A program made the translations under genes and the position numbers. From Rheinheimera sp. A13L (GTDB lineage: Bacteria; Pseudomonadota; Gammaproteobacteria; Enterobacterales; Alteromonadaceae): DNA of 64,000 bases. This document shows, piece after piece, positions 25,656 to 32,055 of this stretch. Every line of letters begins with the position of its first letter. Positions within the stretch are counted from its first letter, which is position 1. The notes beneath the pieces are model-generated. The model worked only from the letters and a program-made list of their open reading frames with translations. It searched no databases and was not told the origin of the DNA. The DNA lies in NCBI RefSeq assembly GCF_000217935.1, contig NZ_AFHI01000010.1:52648-116647 (forward strand). The letters are read 5' to 3'.

Positions 25656-25892
25656 ATGAAGCACGAACTTTGGATAGAGGATGAAGATGGACAGACATTT
25701 TGTTTGGCTGGCCCTCATGGCGATAGTGCGCGTCGCTTGCTGGAGCCCGGAGCAAAACTTGTCTGGACATGTGAAGCATCATCTTACTTTGAGGCCATGA
25801 CAAAGTACTATGAGTATATGGGCTGGGGGGAGTACAAGAGCGATTACCCAGAAGAAGATAAAAAGGCTTATTCCGAGCTAGGCTGGGAGTAA
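25656..25892 (+). CDS. small hypothetical protein of cassette type
   Basis: A 78-residue acidic protein with the pattern HELWIEDEDGQTFCLAGP, LLEPGAKLVWTCEA and MTKYYEYMGWGEY. This family is recognised as a conserved hypothetical protein seen in many proteobacteria; function is unknown. ATG 25656 gives the family start; an upstream in-frame TTG at 25641 is unlikely. Its stop is 4 bases before the second attC-like site. Confidence 0.85.
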   Translation: MKHELWIEDEDGQTFCLAGPHGDSARRLLEPGAKLVWTCEASSYFEAMTKYYEYMGWGEYKSDYPEEDKKAYSELGWE

Positions 25893-25896
25893 TTGC

Positions 25897-25980
25897 ATTT
25901 AACAAGGCCAGGCACGGCGAGGTCTTTTCCGTTGCGGCTTCGCCTTTACTACAAAGCCGCGCGTGCTGGCGGCGTCAAAT
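25897..25980 (+). repeat. attC-like site 2 (84 bases)
   Basis: Starts with ATTTAAC (25897-25903, exact RYYYAAC) and ends with GTCAAAT (25974-25980, one change from GTTAAAT). The outer arms pair (CATTTaAC with GtcAAATG). Inner arms GGCCAGGCACGGCG and GCGCGTGCTGGCGGCG pair imperfectly, and the centre has GCGGC. Same length as site 1. Confidence 0.72.
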
Positions 25981-25992
25981 GGAGTTGCATCT

Positions 25993-26412
25993 ATGAACAA
26001 AGTTTTCAATGTCCTATGGAATTTTGGTGCTGCACTATTCTGGTGTGGGCTTGTGTTGTATTTAGGTATTTGGGGGCTGGGTTCACTATTGTTTAGCGGT
26101 TGTTCATTCGATGAGTATAAAGAGGTGCTCTCGCCAGACAGAAAAATGCGAGCAGTCGTGATAAATGCAGATTGTGGCGCTACGACAAATTGGCAAACTC
26201 AAATTTTCGTTGAAAAACTGGATGGAAGTAAAAAAACAGGTAATGTTATTCGGCTTGATGGGCATCCTAAGGATCTCGATTTTGCTATTTCATGGCTGAA
26301 GAAAGATGAGCTGTTAATCTCTGATTTTGAATTTGAAAAAATGCTTGAAGTTAAAAAACAGGACTGGGGACCTGATTTTGTGAGAGTGTATTTTAAAGTT
26401 AAAAGCGGCTAA
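25993..26412 (+). CDS. hypothetical membrane-anchored protein
   Basis: 139 residues: one N-terminal membrane helix (about 10-35) and then a beta-rich domain with CSFDEYKEVLSPDRKMRAVV and the motif CGATTNWQTQIFV, which recalls DUF5412-type proteins. Function is unknown. ATG 25993 has GGAG 8 bases upstream, so the longer frame to 25963, inside the attC-like site, is rejected. Its stop TAA is inside the next R-box (GGCTAAC). Confidence 0.75.
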   Translation: MNKVFNVLWNFGAALFWCGLVLYLGIWGLGSLLFSGCSFDEYKEVLSPDRKMRAVVINADCGATTNWQTQIFVEKLDGSKKTGNVIRLDGHPKDLDFAISWLKKDELLISDFEFEKMLEVKKQDWGPDFVRVYFKVKSG

Positions 26413-26484
26413 CAATCGCAATCAAAACGCCGCTTCGCGGCTCGACTCGCAACAAGTTGCTCGCCTGTGTGGCGGGCGCTGCAA
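26407..26484 (+). repeat. attC-like site 3 (degenerate)
   Basis: Starts with GGCTAAC, overlapping the stop codon, has a central CGCCGCTTCGCGGC hairpin, and shares its 3' part (GTTGCTCGnnTnTGTGGCGGG) with site 4. The terminal core reads GCTGCAA, far from GTTRRRY, so recombination here is probably poor. Confidence 0.5.
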
Positions 26485-26501
26485 CTTTTCAAAGGATACT
26501 C

Positions 26502-26807
26502 ATGTTTGGCACTACAACTAAGCATAAAGTTTTTTCTGCAATCTTGCTTTGTTTGGCTATAGCTACATTAGCAAACACAGTGTTTGAAATTTATGAGCAA
26601 AGTTCAGTAACAATTGATGTTGTAAAAGATTTTGGTTTGTTTTTAGTTCTTGTATCAATTGCTTTATTTCCTGAGTTTTTTTCCTCGAAGGCATCAAAGG
26701 CATTTAAATCAGACGGAAAAAGCAAGATAGAAAAAATCTCAGAGCAGCTTCTTATGAGTGGTTTTTTCTTGTTTGGAATCGCCGTTGTTATAGACATCGC
26801 GCTTTAA
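26502..26807 (+). CDS. hypothetical small membrane protein
   Basis: 101 residues with three hydrophobic segments (about 10-28, 40-55, 82-101) and a basic loop with KASKAFKSDGKSKIEK between them. Not recognised. ATG 26502 has an AAAGGAT Shine-Dalgarno. Its stop overlaps the R-box CTTTAAC of the next attC-like site, as expected for a cassette gene. Confidence 0.7.
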   Translation: MFGTTTKHKVFSAILLCLAIATLANTVFEIYEQSSVTIDVVKDFGLFLVLVSIALFPEFFSSKASKAFKSDGKSKIEKISEQLLMSGFFLFGIAVVIDIAL

Positions 26808-26879
26808 CAAGCTCCAGCACAAAGAGCCTTAGGCGCTCAGTGCGCAAAAAGTTGCTCGGGTTTGTGGCGGGAGTTAGCA
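26802..26879 (+). repeat. attC-like site 4
   Basis: Starts with CTTTAAC (26802-26808) and ends with GTTAGCA (26873-26879). Inner arms contain GAGCCTTAGGCGCTC. The outer TAAC and GTTA pair. 78 bases long, like site 3. Confidence 0.55.
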
Positions 26880-26897
26880 CTATTACAAGGATTAAAT

Positions 26898-27293
26898 ATG
26901 GTCACCAAGAAATTGGTTAACTACGGTGCTCTCACTCACTTTATTTTGTATGGTCTGGTATTTTTTGTCTTTCTCCTGAATCAATACACTGTACCAGATA
27001 ACTATGTTCATTTTTTGCTGAATTTTCTGGGGTTGAGTTTTATTGGGCTAACTACTGCAAAAAGTCATCTGGTCAATTGTTTCGCCTTTTCTGCGATTGT
27101 CAGCAGCACGCTCTTGACTATTGCATCCCTTCTTGGTGCAGTCATATCAGGTGAATTTCTTATGGTTTTTGCCGGATATTTTTTTGTGTGTTGGGGTATT
27201 GCGCTAGCCAACACCATTTGGGGTAAGGTGTTTAACTTCAGAGCTAATAATCAAGTTTTATCGCCAGCAAAAAGTGCTGATTGTGACAACTAG
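26898..27293 (+). CDS. hypothetical polytopic membrane protein
   Basis: 131 residues with about four membrane helices (10-30, 40-55, 65-85, 90-110) and a short cytoplasmic tail. Not recognised. ATG 26898 follows an AAGGA Shine-Dalgarno; a longer frame to 26862 would run into the attC-like site. It belongs to the same cassette series. Confidence 0.7.
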   Translation: MVTKKLVNYGALTHFILYGLVFFVFLLNQYTVPDNYVHFLLNFLGLSFIGLTTAKSHLVNCFAFSAIVSSTLLTIASLLGAVISGEFLMVFAGYFFVCWGIALANTIWGKVFNFRANNQVLSPAKSADCDN

Positions 27294-27342
27294 CTTGAAA
27301 AACGCCGCCGATGCGCGGTTTGTCAGGCTTAATTCGCGTTGT
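27286..27342 (+). repeat. attC-like site 5 (short, degenerate)
   Basis: ACAAC (27286-27290) pairs with GTTGT (27338-27342). The inner region forms an imperfect hairpin, AGC-TG-AAAC against GTTT-CA-GCT (27292-27329). Core boxes depart from the consensus. Confidence 0.4.
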
Positions 27343-27359
27343 ATTTATAGGGAGATTCA

Positions 27360-27701
27360 ATGAAACATATAGTCTTTGCCTTTTTTATTACTCTTGTTGC
27401 TGGTTGCGCCAGCACAAAAAGCGATTATGTATTTGATGGTTCTACAGTTGAATCAACAAAGCAGGGGGTTTCTGATGTGACCAAACGCTTGAAGCCTTCT
27501 GAGCAATTGGCGTTTTTAAAGGCTCTAATGGCAATACAGTTTTCAGATGTTAGGAGTGTTTATGACATATTAGATGACCCTACTATGACTGACGAAATGA
27601 ACTATTTCATTATTGGTAAAAAAATTGACGGTTTAAATTACTACGAGGTTTTAGAGTTAGCAAAATCCTCACCGACAAAAGTCAGTGTGTCTTCAAAATA
27701 A
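27360..27701 (+). CDS. small lipoprotein, possibly DUF6694-like
   Basis: 113 residues. The signal peptide has the lipobox VAGC (Cys16), so it is an exported lipoprotein. The mature part has FDGSTVESTKQGVSDVTKRL and a helical region SEQLAFLKALMAIQFSD, ending in LNYYEVLELAKSS. It resembles DUF6694-type lipoproteins by pattern (sequence memory, not searched). ATG follows a GGGAGA site. Confidence 0.7.
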   Translation: MKHIVFAFFITLVAGCASTKSDYVFDGSTVESTKQGVSDVTKRLKPSEQLAFLKALMAIQFSDVRSVYDILDDPTMTDEMNYFIIGKKIDGLNYYEVLELAKSSPTKVSVSSK

Positions 27702-27818
27702 ATAGAACAAGGCGCAATACTCGCAGTCTTCGGCTGCCGGGACGTCAAAGGCTAACACGTTTGTCCGCCCCTGTGTTTTGCGTGTGTGTCGGGGCAGCCT
27801 GCGCTGTGTATGAGTTAT
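27702..27818 (+). repeat. attC-like site 6 (long, degenerate)
   Basis: A 117-base palindromic spacer beginning at the stop with ATAGAAC and ending around GAGTTAT. AATA and TATT, GGCGCA and TGCGCT, and GCCCC and GGGGC pair in order. Core boxes are poor. Confidence 0.35.
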
Positions 27819-27839
27819 TTGTTTTACGGAGTAGAGAGA

Positions 27840-28130
27840 GTGGATGACAGCATAGGTGTATTGATTAGTTTTTTAATAGTAGCTGGCATAGGTATTTACA
27901 CCCAGCTAAACACCTATCGTAAAAAAATTCGCTTTCTGGAAGTCAAAGTAGATGCTTTGATTAAGCTCACAGGTATTGAGTTCGATGACCGCAGCCTGGT
28001 TCCTGTTGAAGTTAACAAGGCTATCAAAGCTGGTCAGAGGTTAAAAGCCATCAGGTTATATCGAAAAATTACAGGTGCAGCTTTAAAAGAGGCATCAGAA
28101 GTCGTAGATGCGTTGCTTAAAAGCAGATAA
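27840..28130 (+). CDS. small membrane protein with ribosomal L7/L12-like C-terminus
   Basis: 96 residues. An N-terminal membrane helix (about 4-20) is followed by a short coiled segment, a linker, and a C-terminal domain with AIKAGQRLKAIRLYRKITGAALKEASEVVDAL, which resembles the L7/L12 C-terminal signature (KxxAIKxxRxxTGxxLKEAKxxV). Such domains occur in small proteins outside the ribosome and may mediate contacts; the role is unknown. GTG 27840 with GGAG 8 bases upstream is preferred over ATG 27810. No attC-like site follows. Confidence 0.75.
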   Translation: MDDSIGVLISFLIVAGIGIYTQLNTYRKKIRFLEVKVDALIKLTGIEFDDRSLVPVEVNKAIKAGQRLKAIRLYRKITGAALKEASEVVDALLKSR

Positions 28131-28249
28131 CCGGAACGTTCAGCTACTGCGATGCTCCCATGCCCGGTCTTATAAATTTAACGGTGCTGATAAAAGCATT
28201 TGCGGTAAACTCCAGCGAGGACTGTCCATATTGATCGGCGAGTAAACTT

Positions 28250-29344
28250 GTGTTCGATAACCTTCTGTCACTCTTATTTTTTGCCGCAGCTATGCAAGGT
28301 TTTTTATTAGCGGGCGTATTGGGGCTGCATAAGCGCAATGTTCAGGCGAATCATATTTTAGCCCTATGGGTGGCGCTTTTATCTATGGATTTGTTAGGGC
28401 AAATTTATTACGCGGAAAATATTTACAAACAATACCCGGAATTCATAGGCCTGACTAATTTCTTACCGCTTTGTTATGGCGGCTTCTTATTCTTGTATGT
28501 TCGCAGTCTTACTCTGGCGAAACCGCTGCGGTGGCAGGACAGCATACATTTTGCTGGTTTTTTTATAGGCGTACTGCTCAACCTGCCTGTCCTGCTGCAA
28601 AGCTCTGCGGACAAACTGCAATTAGTTGAACATATTATTGCCAGTCGGGTGCCCTGGCATTTTGAAATCGTCGATCTGTTTATGCCTTTGTACGCCACAG
28701 CCTACGCGATATTCAGCGGCATCCTGCTTTGGCGTTATCAACACTCTGCCGACAGCCGCATGTCAGGGTTGCCGCGGCTGCGATGGTTGCAAAGGCTGTT
28801 GATTATCAACATGATTATTTGGCTGGTGGTCTGGATCTCCACTTTGACACCCGTCCTCTACATTAAAATCGACAGTCAGGTGATTTATCTGTTGGTGAGC
28901 CTGCTTATTTACATCATGGGCTATACCAGCTTGCACCAGCCCGATATTTTTGCGGCGGTAAAAGAGAATGGCACCAAATACGGTGACAATCGCTTACCCG
29001 ATGATTTGCGGGGACAAATTCTGACCGTGCTTGAACAACATATGCGCGACCATTCCCCCTGGCGCGCCAGCAATTTTAGCCTTGTGCAATTAGCTGAGAA
29101 TACAGGCATTGCCAGCCACCATATTTCACAGGTGCTGAACGATCACCTCGGCCAATCCTTTAATGAATACTTGAATCAATTCCGCATCAATGCCGTTTGC
29201 CAACGCTTGCGTGAGCCTCAGTCGCAAAATTTACTCGACCTCGCGCTCGAATGTGGTTTCTCTTCTAAATCCAGTTTCAATGCCATTTTTAAGAAGCACA
29301 CCAACCAAACCCCCTCGGAATACCGTAAGAAAGTACAAGACTAA
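28250..29344 (+). CDS. AraC-type regulator with N-terminal membrane domain
   Basis: 364 residues. The first 235 form about seven membrane helices, and the last 110 form an AraC/XylS DNA-binding domain with ASHHISQVLNDHLGQSFNEYLNQFR and LALECGFSSKSSFNAIFKK ending in TPSEYRKK. The membrane sensor plus AraC output suggests direct signal transduction from membrane to DNA. It heads an apparent unit with the DUF2306 and MipA genes, which it may regulate. GTG start with weak Shine-Dalgarno. Confidence 0.9.
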   Translation: MFDNLLSLLFFAAAMQGFLLAGVLGLHKRNVQANHILALWVALLSMDLLGQIYYAENIYKQYPEFIGLTNFLPLCYGGFLFLYVRSLTLAKPLRWQDSIHFAGFFIGVLLNLPVLLQSSADKLQLVEHIIASRVPWHFEIVDLFMPLYATAYAIFSGILLWRYQHSADSRMSGLPRLRWLQRLLIINMIIWLVVWISTLTPVLYIKIDSQVIYLLVSLLIYIMGYTSLHQPDIFAAVKENGTKYGDNRLPDDLRGQILTVLEQHMRDHSPWRASNFSLVQLAENTGIASHHISQVLNDHLGQSFNEYLNQFRINAVCQRLREPQSQNLLDLALECGFSSKSSFNAIFKKHTNQTPSEYRKKVQD

Positions 29345-29455
29345 GAGTTTGTACGTCCAATCTTAGAATTCAGGACGCTTAAGCAAGGCCGCATCAGCAA
29401 GATAAGCACAAATTAGCGCACCAGCGCTCAGTGCTTATCTACTCAGGACTTGCTT

Positions 29456-30094
29456 ATGCCCGGCTTGCTACACCGCGCCCTGCAATACAGATTCAAAATT
29501 GTACTGCTGATGTTCGCCTTCGCTGTGACTGCTTATTCCCTTGGCTACCACTGGATTTACAGCGACAGTGATGAAGGCTTCATCGCTGAATTCCGCATCC
29601 TCAATCCCTTTTTGCTCTACGCGCATTTTGTCGGTGGCGGCCTGGCTCTTAGTCTGGGTGCAATTCAGCTCTGGACCAAAAGGCCTTCGCGTTTACATCG
29701 GTGGTTGGGGCGGGCTTATTGCCTCTGCGTCGTAGTTGGTGCCATTGGCGGAGCTTACCTCTCTTTTTATTCGCACCTGGGAGCCATCACAGGTTTAGGC
29801 TTTTTTATCGCTGCTGTTTTATGGCTTTGCACCACTTTTATAGCCTTGCGATTTGCACTTGCCCGCCAGTTTGAAGCACACCGCCGCTGGATTTTGCGCA
29901 GCTTTGCACTCAGTTGTGCCGCTATCAGTTTGCGGGTGTTGTTGCCTCTGCTTTCGCTCGTTTTTAGCTTTGATACCAGCTACGCCCTGGTTGCATGGCT
30001 TTGCTGGAGCATCAACCTGGTCATCATTGAAATTTATCTTTTTTACACTCTAACCCGCGCTAAAGCGCCAATCACTGGAAGCCTTACCTTATGA
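29456..30094 (+). CDS. DUF2306 family membrane protein
   Basis: 212 residues with about six membrane helices. The family pattern is visible: LYAHFVGGGLALSLGAIQLW, SRLHRWLGRAYC, and FEAHRRWILRSFALSCAAISLR with conserved His residues that suggest haem or metal binding. Function is unknown. ATG 29456 follows an AGGACT site. Its last codons overlap the MipA start (ATGA), so the two are translated together. Confidence 0.85.
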   Translation: MPGLLHRALQYRFKIVLLMFAFAVTAYSLGYHWIYSDSDEGFIAEFRILNPFLLYAHFVGGGLALSLGAIQLWTKRPSRLHRWLGRAYCLCVVVGAIGGAYLSFYSHLGAITGLGFFIAAVLWLCTTFIALRFALARQFEAHRRWILRSFALSCAAISLRVLLPLLSLVFSFDTSYALVAWLCWSINLVIIEIYLFYTLTRAKAPITGSLTL

Positions 30095-30864
30095 AAAAAT
30101 ACTGTTGTTTTATAGGCCTTATGGGTCTCAGTTTTTTTACCCCTACTATTTTTGCCCAAACGACTCCTGGCCAAACTCAGCAAGCCGAATTCGCTCTGGG
30201 TATTGGTGTGGCGAGTTTTCAAACTGCCCAAAAAGGAGTCAAAGCCAAACAAATTGCCATGCCGCTGGTTTCTTACCGGGGTGAACGTCTTAGCTTTCAG
30301 GTGACGACACTGAGCTACAAGATGGCAGAATTTGAAGGTGTAGCACTTAGTGCGCTGGTGTCGGGCCGCATTCAGGGTTATGAAGCCGCAGACAGTCCTT
30401 ATCTGCAGGGTATGAAAATGCGTTCAGACACAGTGGATGGTGGAATTAGTGTCGATTGGAATGGCTTTAGCCTGTCTTACAAACATGATCTGTTGTCCAA
30501 ACACCAGGGGGATGAAGTTGCACTTTTCTATAGCAAAGGCTTTGATTTCGGCAAATTACAACTGATAACAGGTGCAGGCATGACCTGGCAGAGCAAAAAG
30601 CTGAATCAGTATTATTTTGGTGTGAATGGCAGTGAAGCTCAAAATTTGGTGGTGCAAGGCCAGGTATTCAATCGCACAGAATACCGGGTAGACGCAGCCT
30701 TAGTACCCAAAGTGAATGCCATGGCTATTTACTCCTTATCACCATCATGGGCGTTAATAGGTGGCGGCGAAGTAGAAGTTTTACCAGAGGAAATTACCGA
30801 CAGCCCCATCATGGGTGAAAAAAATGCGTGGGGTGTTTTTCTGGGTATAGTACGTAATTTTTAA
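30091..30864 (+). CDS. MipA/OmpV family outer-membrane protein
   Basis: 257 residues with a signal peptide (about 1-22, ending FAQ). The mature protein has the alternating strands of a small beta-barrel: FALGIGVASFQ, RLSFQVTTLSYKM, FSLSYKHDLLSKHQGDEVALFYSKGF, and a C-terminal GVFLGIVRNF ending in Phe as outer-membrane proteins do. MipA/OmpV proteins have been linked to murein synthesis complexes and to antibiotic or osmotic responses. Its coupling to DUF2306 and a membrane-bound AraC regulator suggests an envelope response unit. Confidence 0.87.
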   Translation: MKKYCCFIGLMGLSFFTPTIFAQTTPGQTQQAEFALGIGVASFQTAQKGVKAKQIAMPLVSYRGERLSFQVTTLSYKMAEFEGVALSALVSGRIQGYEAADSPYLQGMKMRSDTVDGGISVDWNGFSLSYKHDLLSKHQGDEVALFYSKGFDFGKLQLITGAGMTWQSKKLNQYYFGVNGSEAQNLVVQGQVFNRTEYRVDAALVPKVNAMAIYSLSPSWALIGGGEVEVLPEEITDSPIMGEKNAWGVFLGIVRNF

Positions 30865-31340
30865 AGCCCACTGTTTACGCGATTACCACTATCAGCTGGT
30901 CATCGCGTAGCAGAGCTTTCATTTGGGCCAAGCTAAGGTTGAGCGCGCATGATCTGAAAAAGCTGAATTAGACATCGGGGTGAGGAAATTAGCCAACATG
31001 ACTGACAAATAAAAGTTTTGTGACAAACAAGCAGCCGATTATGCCAGACGTGCGGTGAAAGATGAAGCCAGTTATCAAGACGTGGGAAAGCCAAAACGGG
31101 TAGATCTATTCTCGCTACTTAAATACCCGAAGGTCAAATTCAAACTCCTGTTTCTCCGCTTTTGCCAGTATTTCGCTTAAAGCCGGGTGCTTTGGATTGA
31201 CACTATAGTTGTGATCGCGGGGTGATATGGAGGAGGGGACTTGCAGCAACTTCATTGTGAAGTGACCACCATTCTGAATTTGCATAAATCGAACGATTCG
31301 ACTATTTTGAGCGATAACTTATCCACTTTTGGAGCCAGCC
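30865..31340. other. decayed spacer upstream of the toxin-antitoxin pair
   Basis: 476 bases. The only recognisable content is a RES-toxin C-terminal remnant on the - strand (31115-31285). The rest (30865-31114) has no gene and looks like degraded sequence. Confidence 0.6.
31115..31285 (-). pseudogene. C-terminal remnant of a RES-domain toxin
   Basis: A 56-codon - strand frame ending in a stop at 31115. It contains LLQVPSSISPRDHNYSVNPKHP, followed by FEFDLRVFK at the end. This matches the terminal pattern of RES-family toxins (VPS...HNxLxNPxHP ... FxFDPRL). The catalytic N-terminal part is absent and a stop lies a few codons upstream of the Met, so the gene is broken. No Xre-type antitoxin remnant was found. 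Confidence 0.5.
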
Positions 31341-31589
31341 GTGATTTCTTTAACCGCAAACGAAGCAAAAACTAAGTTTGGCACTATGTTGCTTACTGCC
31401 CAATCGGAGCCCGTAGAGATAGTGAAAAATGGTACTTCTGTTGCATTTGTAATTTCAGCCAAAGAGTATAAAAAGCTGGAGGAGATGAAAATGGAGCTGG
31501 TCAAAGCTCGTTTTCAGAATATCAATGAAGACGACTTGCGGGACGGTCAAAGCTTTTTTGACGAATTGGATTCCGGAAAGTATGACTGA
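31341..31589 (+). CDS. Phd/YefM-type antitoxin
   Basis: 82 residues. The N-terminal part ISLTANEAKTKFGTMLLTAQSEPVEIVKNGTSVAFVIS is the Phd/YefM DNA-binding fold, and the acidic C-terminal tail (NEDDLRDGQSFFDELDSGKYD) would bind the toxin. GTG 31341 with GGAG 6 bases upstream is preferred over TTG 31329. Its stop overlaps the toxin ATG by one base (TGATG). It probably autoregulates. Confidence 0.9.
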   Translation: MISLTANEAKTKFGTMLLTAQSEPVEIVKNGTSVAFVISAKEYKKLEEMKMELVKARFQNINEDDLRDGQSFFDELDSGKYD

Positions 31590-31912
31590 TGGCAAAAACT
31601 CCGTTTTTACTTCGTGGCCATGCCCGAGCTGATTTGGTGGCTATACGTAAATACACAGTCGAAATCTGGGGCAATGACCGGTGGTTGAGCTATAAAAAGG
31701 TCCTGCTGCAAAAGCTGCAGACCCTTGCCGATCATCCTGAAATGGGAATTCAACTAAAAGACGTTGCTGATAATGCCTATAGATTTCCGCTAAAAGATCA
31801 GGTGGTGTATTACCTGAAGCGAAAATCAGACGTGGTTATTGTCGGCATACTGTCTAATAGTATGGCTCCTGAACAGCATGTATTGCGTCAGCAGGATTTG
31901 ACTCAGGATTAA
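31589..31912 (+). CDS. ParE/RelE-type toxin
   Basis: 107 residues of the RelE/ParE fold: LRGHARADLVAIRKYTVEIWG at the start, KLQTLADHPEMGIQLKDV, and AYRFPLKDQVVYYLKRKSDVVIVGILSNSMAPEQHV at the end. The pattern with an N-terminal double helix and YYL...V-IVGIL is closer to ParE (gyrase poison) than to RelE (mRNA cleavage), although the target is inferred. It is translationally coupled to the antitoxin. Confidence 0.9.
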   Translation: MAKTPFLLRGHARADLVAIRKYTVEIWGNDRWLSYKKVLLQKLQTLADHPEMGIQLKDVADNAYRFPLKDQVVYYLKRKSDVVIVGILSNSMAPEQHVLRQQDLTQD

Positions 31913-32055
31913 GTTCTCTATTCCTAATATTTTACCTCTCGGTCTATTCCCCCTAATTTCATACAAAACCCAATAGGCGTATGCAACTCACTGTGGCAAA
32001 ATCAGTTTTCTAGCTTAAACAGCAAACTAATAAACAATAACGGAGTACTGTCGCA

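Larger units (their letters stand above)
23500..27839 (+). mobile_element. integron-like gene-cassette array without integrase (candidate CALIN)
   Basis: Short + strand genes, mostly of unknown function, alternate with GC-rich imperfect palindromes starting at or just past each stop codon. Spacers at 24050-24133 and 25897-25980 are both 84 bases, begin with exact RYYYAAC cores (GCCTAAC, ATTTAAC) and end in near GTTRRRY cores (GTTAGTG, GTCAAAT), the layout of attC sites. Weaker sites follow at 26407, 26802, 27286 and 27702. Spacing between the last ones is roughly 395-505 bases, the usual cassette size. No tyrosine integrase or attI is seen. The definition of a cluster of attC sites lacking an integrase fits. 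Confidence 0.7.

Noticed and set aside
23500..27839. CRISPR array
   Set aside because: The repeated palindromes differ in sequence and are separated by coding genes of 300-500 bases, not by short unique spacers.
23500..27839. Prophage or transposon explanation for the small-gene region
   Set aside because: No integrase, transposase, capsid, portal or terminase gene is seen, and all genes run in one direction with palindromes at each stop.
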